Assembly: GCA_937995875.1 (NCBI GenBank)
Contig: CALKIW010000127.1
Span: 1-6,188, forward strand
From: an uncultured Bacteroidales bacterium
Lineage (GTDB): Bacteria; Bacteroidota; Bacteroidia; Bacteroidales; Bacteroidaceae
DNA: 6,188 nucleotides
Direction of reading: 5' to 3'
Position 1 is the stretch's first letter; the number at the start of each line of letters is the position of its first letter. Below are positions 6,115 to 6,188 of this stretch, piece after piece. The position numbers were made by a program, and so were the translations under genes. The notes below the pieces were generated by a model. That model was not told the origin of the DNA and ran no database searches. It worked only from the letters and a program-made list of their open reading frames with translations.

Positions 6115-6187
6115 GATCCGCTAGCTCAGTTGGTAGAGCACAACACTTTTAATGTTGGGGTCATGGGTTCGAGCCCCATGCGGATCA
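6115..6187 (+). tRNA. tRNA-Lys, anticodon UUU
   Basis: The 73 bases fold into a full cloverleaf. The acceptor stem GATCCGC (6115-6121) pairs with GCGGATC (6180-6186), with discriminator A at 6187. The D arm is GCTC-AGTTGGTA-GAGC (6124-6139). The anticodon stem CAACA/TGTTG encloses loop CTTTTAA, placing TTT at 6148-6150. The variable loop is GGGTC, and the T arm ATGGG-TTCGAGC-CCCAT is canonical (6163-6179). It reads Lys codons AAA and AAG. The window stops one base after the discriminator, so whether CCA is encoded, or further tRNAs follow, cannot be seen. Confidence 0.97.
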
Positions 6188-6188
6188 C

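Overview
The window looks like chromosomal DNA from a Bacteroidales bacterium, most likely Prevotella or a close relative. The evidence is a DUF4924 protein (a family I know only from Bacteroidetes), promoter elements of the Bacteroidetes type (TTTG, about 20 bases, then TAnnTTTG) and the absence of Shine-Dalgarno-like sites. All five supported protein genes are on the minus strand. A tRNA gene at the right edge is on the plus strand.

Right to left, in the direction of transcription of the protein genes: tRNA-Lys(UUU) (6115-6187) has its own consensus promoter and points out of the window. A roughly 550-base divergent intergenic region follows, holding the tRNA promoter, a GC-richer stretch with no supported gene, the likely uxuA promoter, and a 45-base tandem duplication in the uxuA leader. 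Next come uxuA (mannonate dehydratase, 4320-5558) and a short-chain dehydrogenase of the fructuronate reductase type (uxuB, 3435-4247), forming a hexuronate-catabolism operon. Fructuronate is reduced to D-mannonate, which is then dehydrated to 2-keto-3-deoxygluconate. The junction between the two genes carries a 22-base unit in three tandem copies. Each copy repeats the uxuB start region, so two five-residue mini-ORFs (MKNQT, stop) precede the true start. A hairpin at 3370-3402 probably ends the operon.

Beyond a gap with no supported gene lies a second minus-strand group: a LysE-family exporter (best start 3049), a DUF4924 protein (1782-2327) and peptide chain release factor 3, prfC (33-1619). 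The LysE gene has its own -7 element. No convincing promoter is visible before DUF4924 or prfC, so read-through from LysE is plausible.

Most of the window is ordinary housekeeping and sugar-acid metabolism. The unusual part is that both translation starts of the uxuAB operon are preceded by different short tandem duplications: 45 bases twice before uxuA and 22 bases three times before uxuB. I see no mobile element, CRISPR array, defence system or broken gene.
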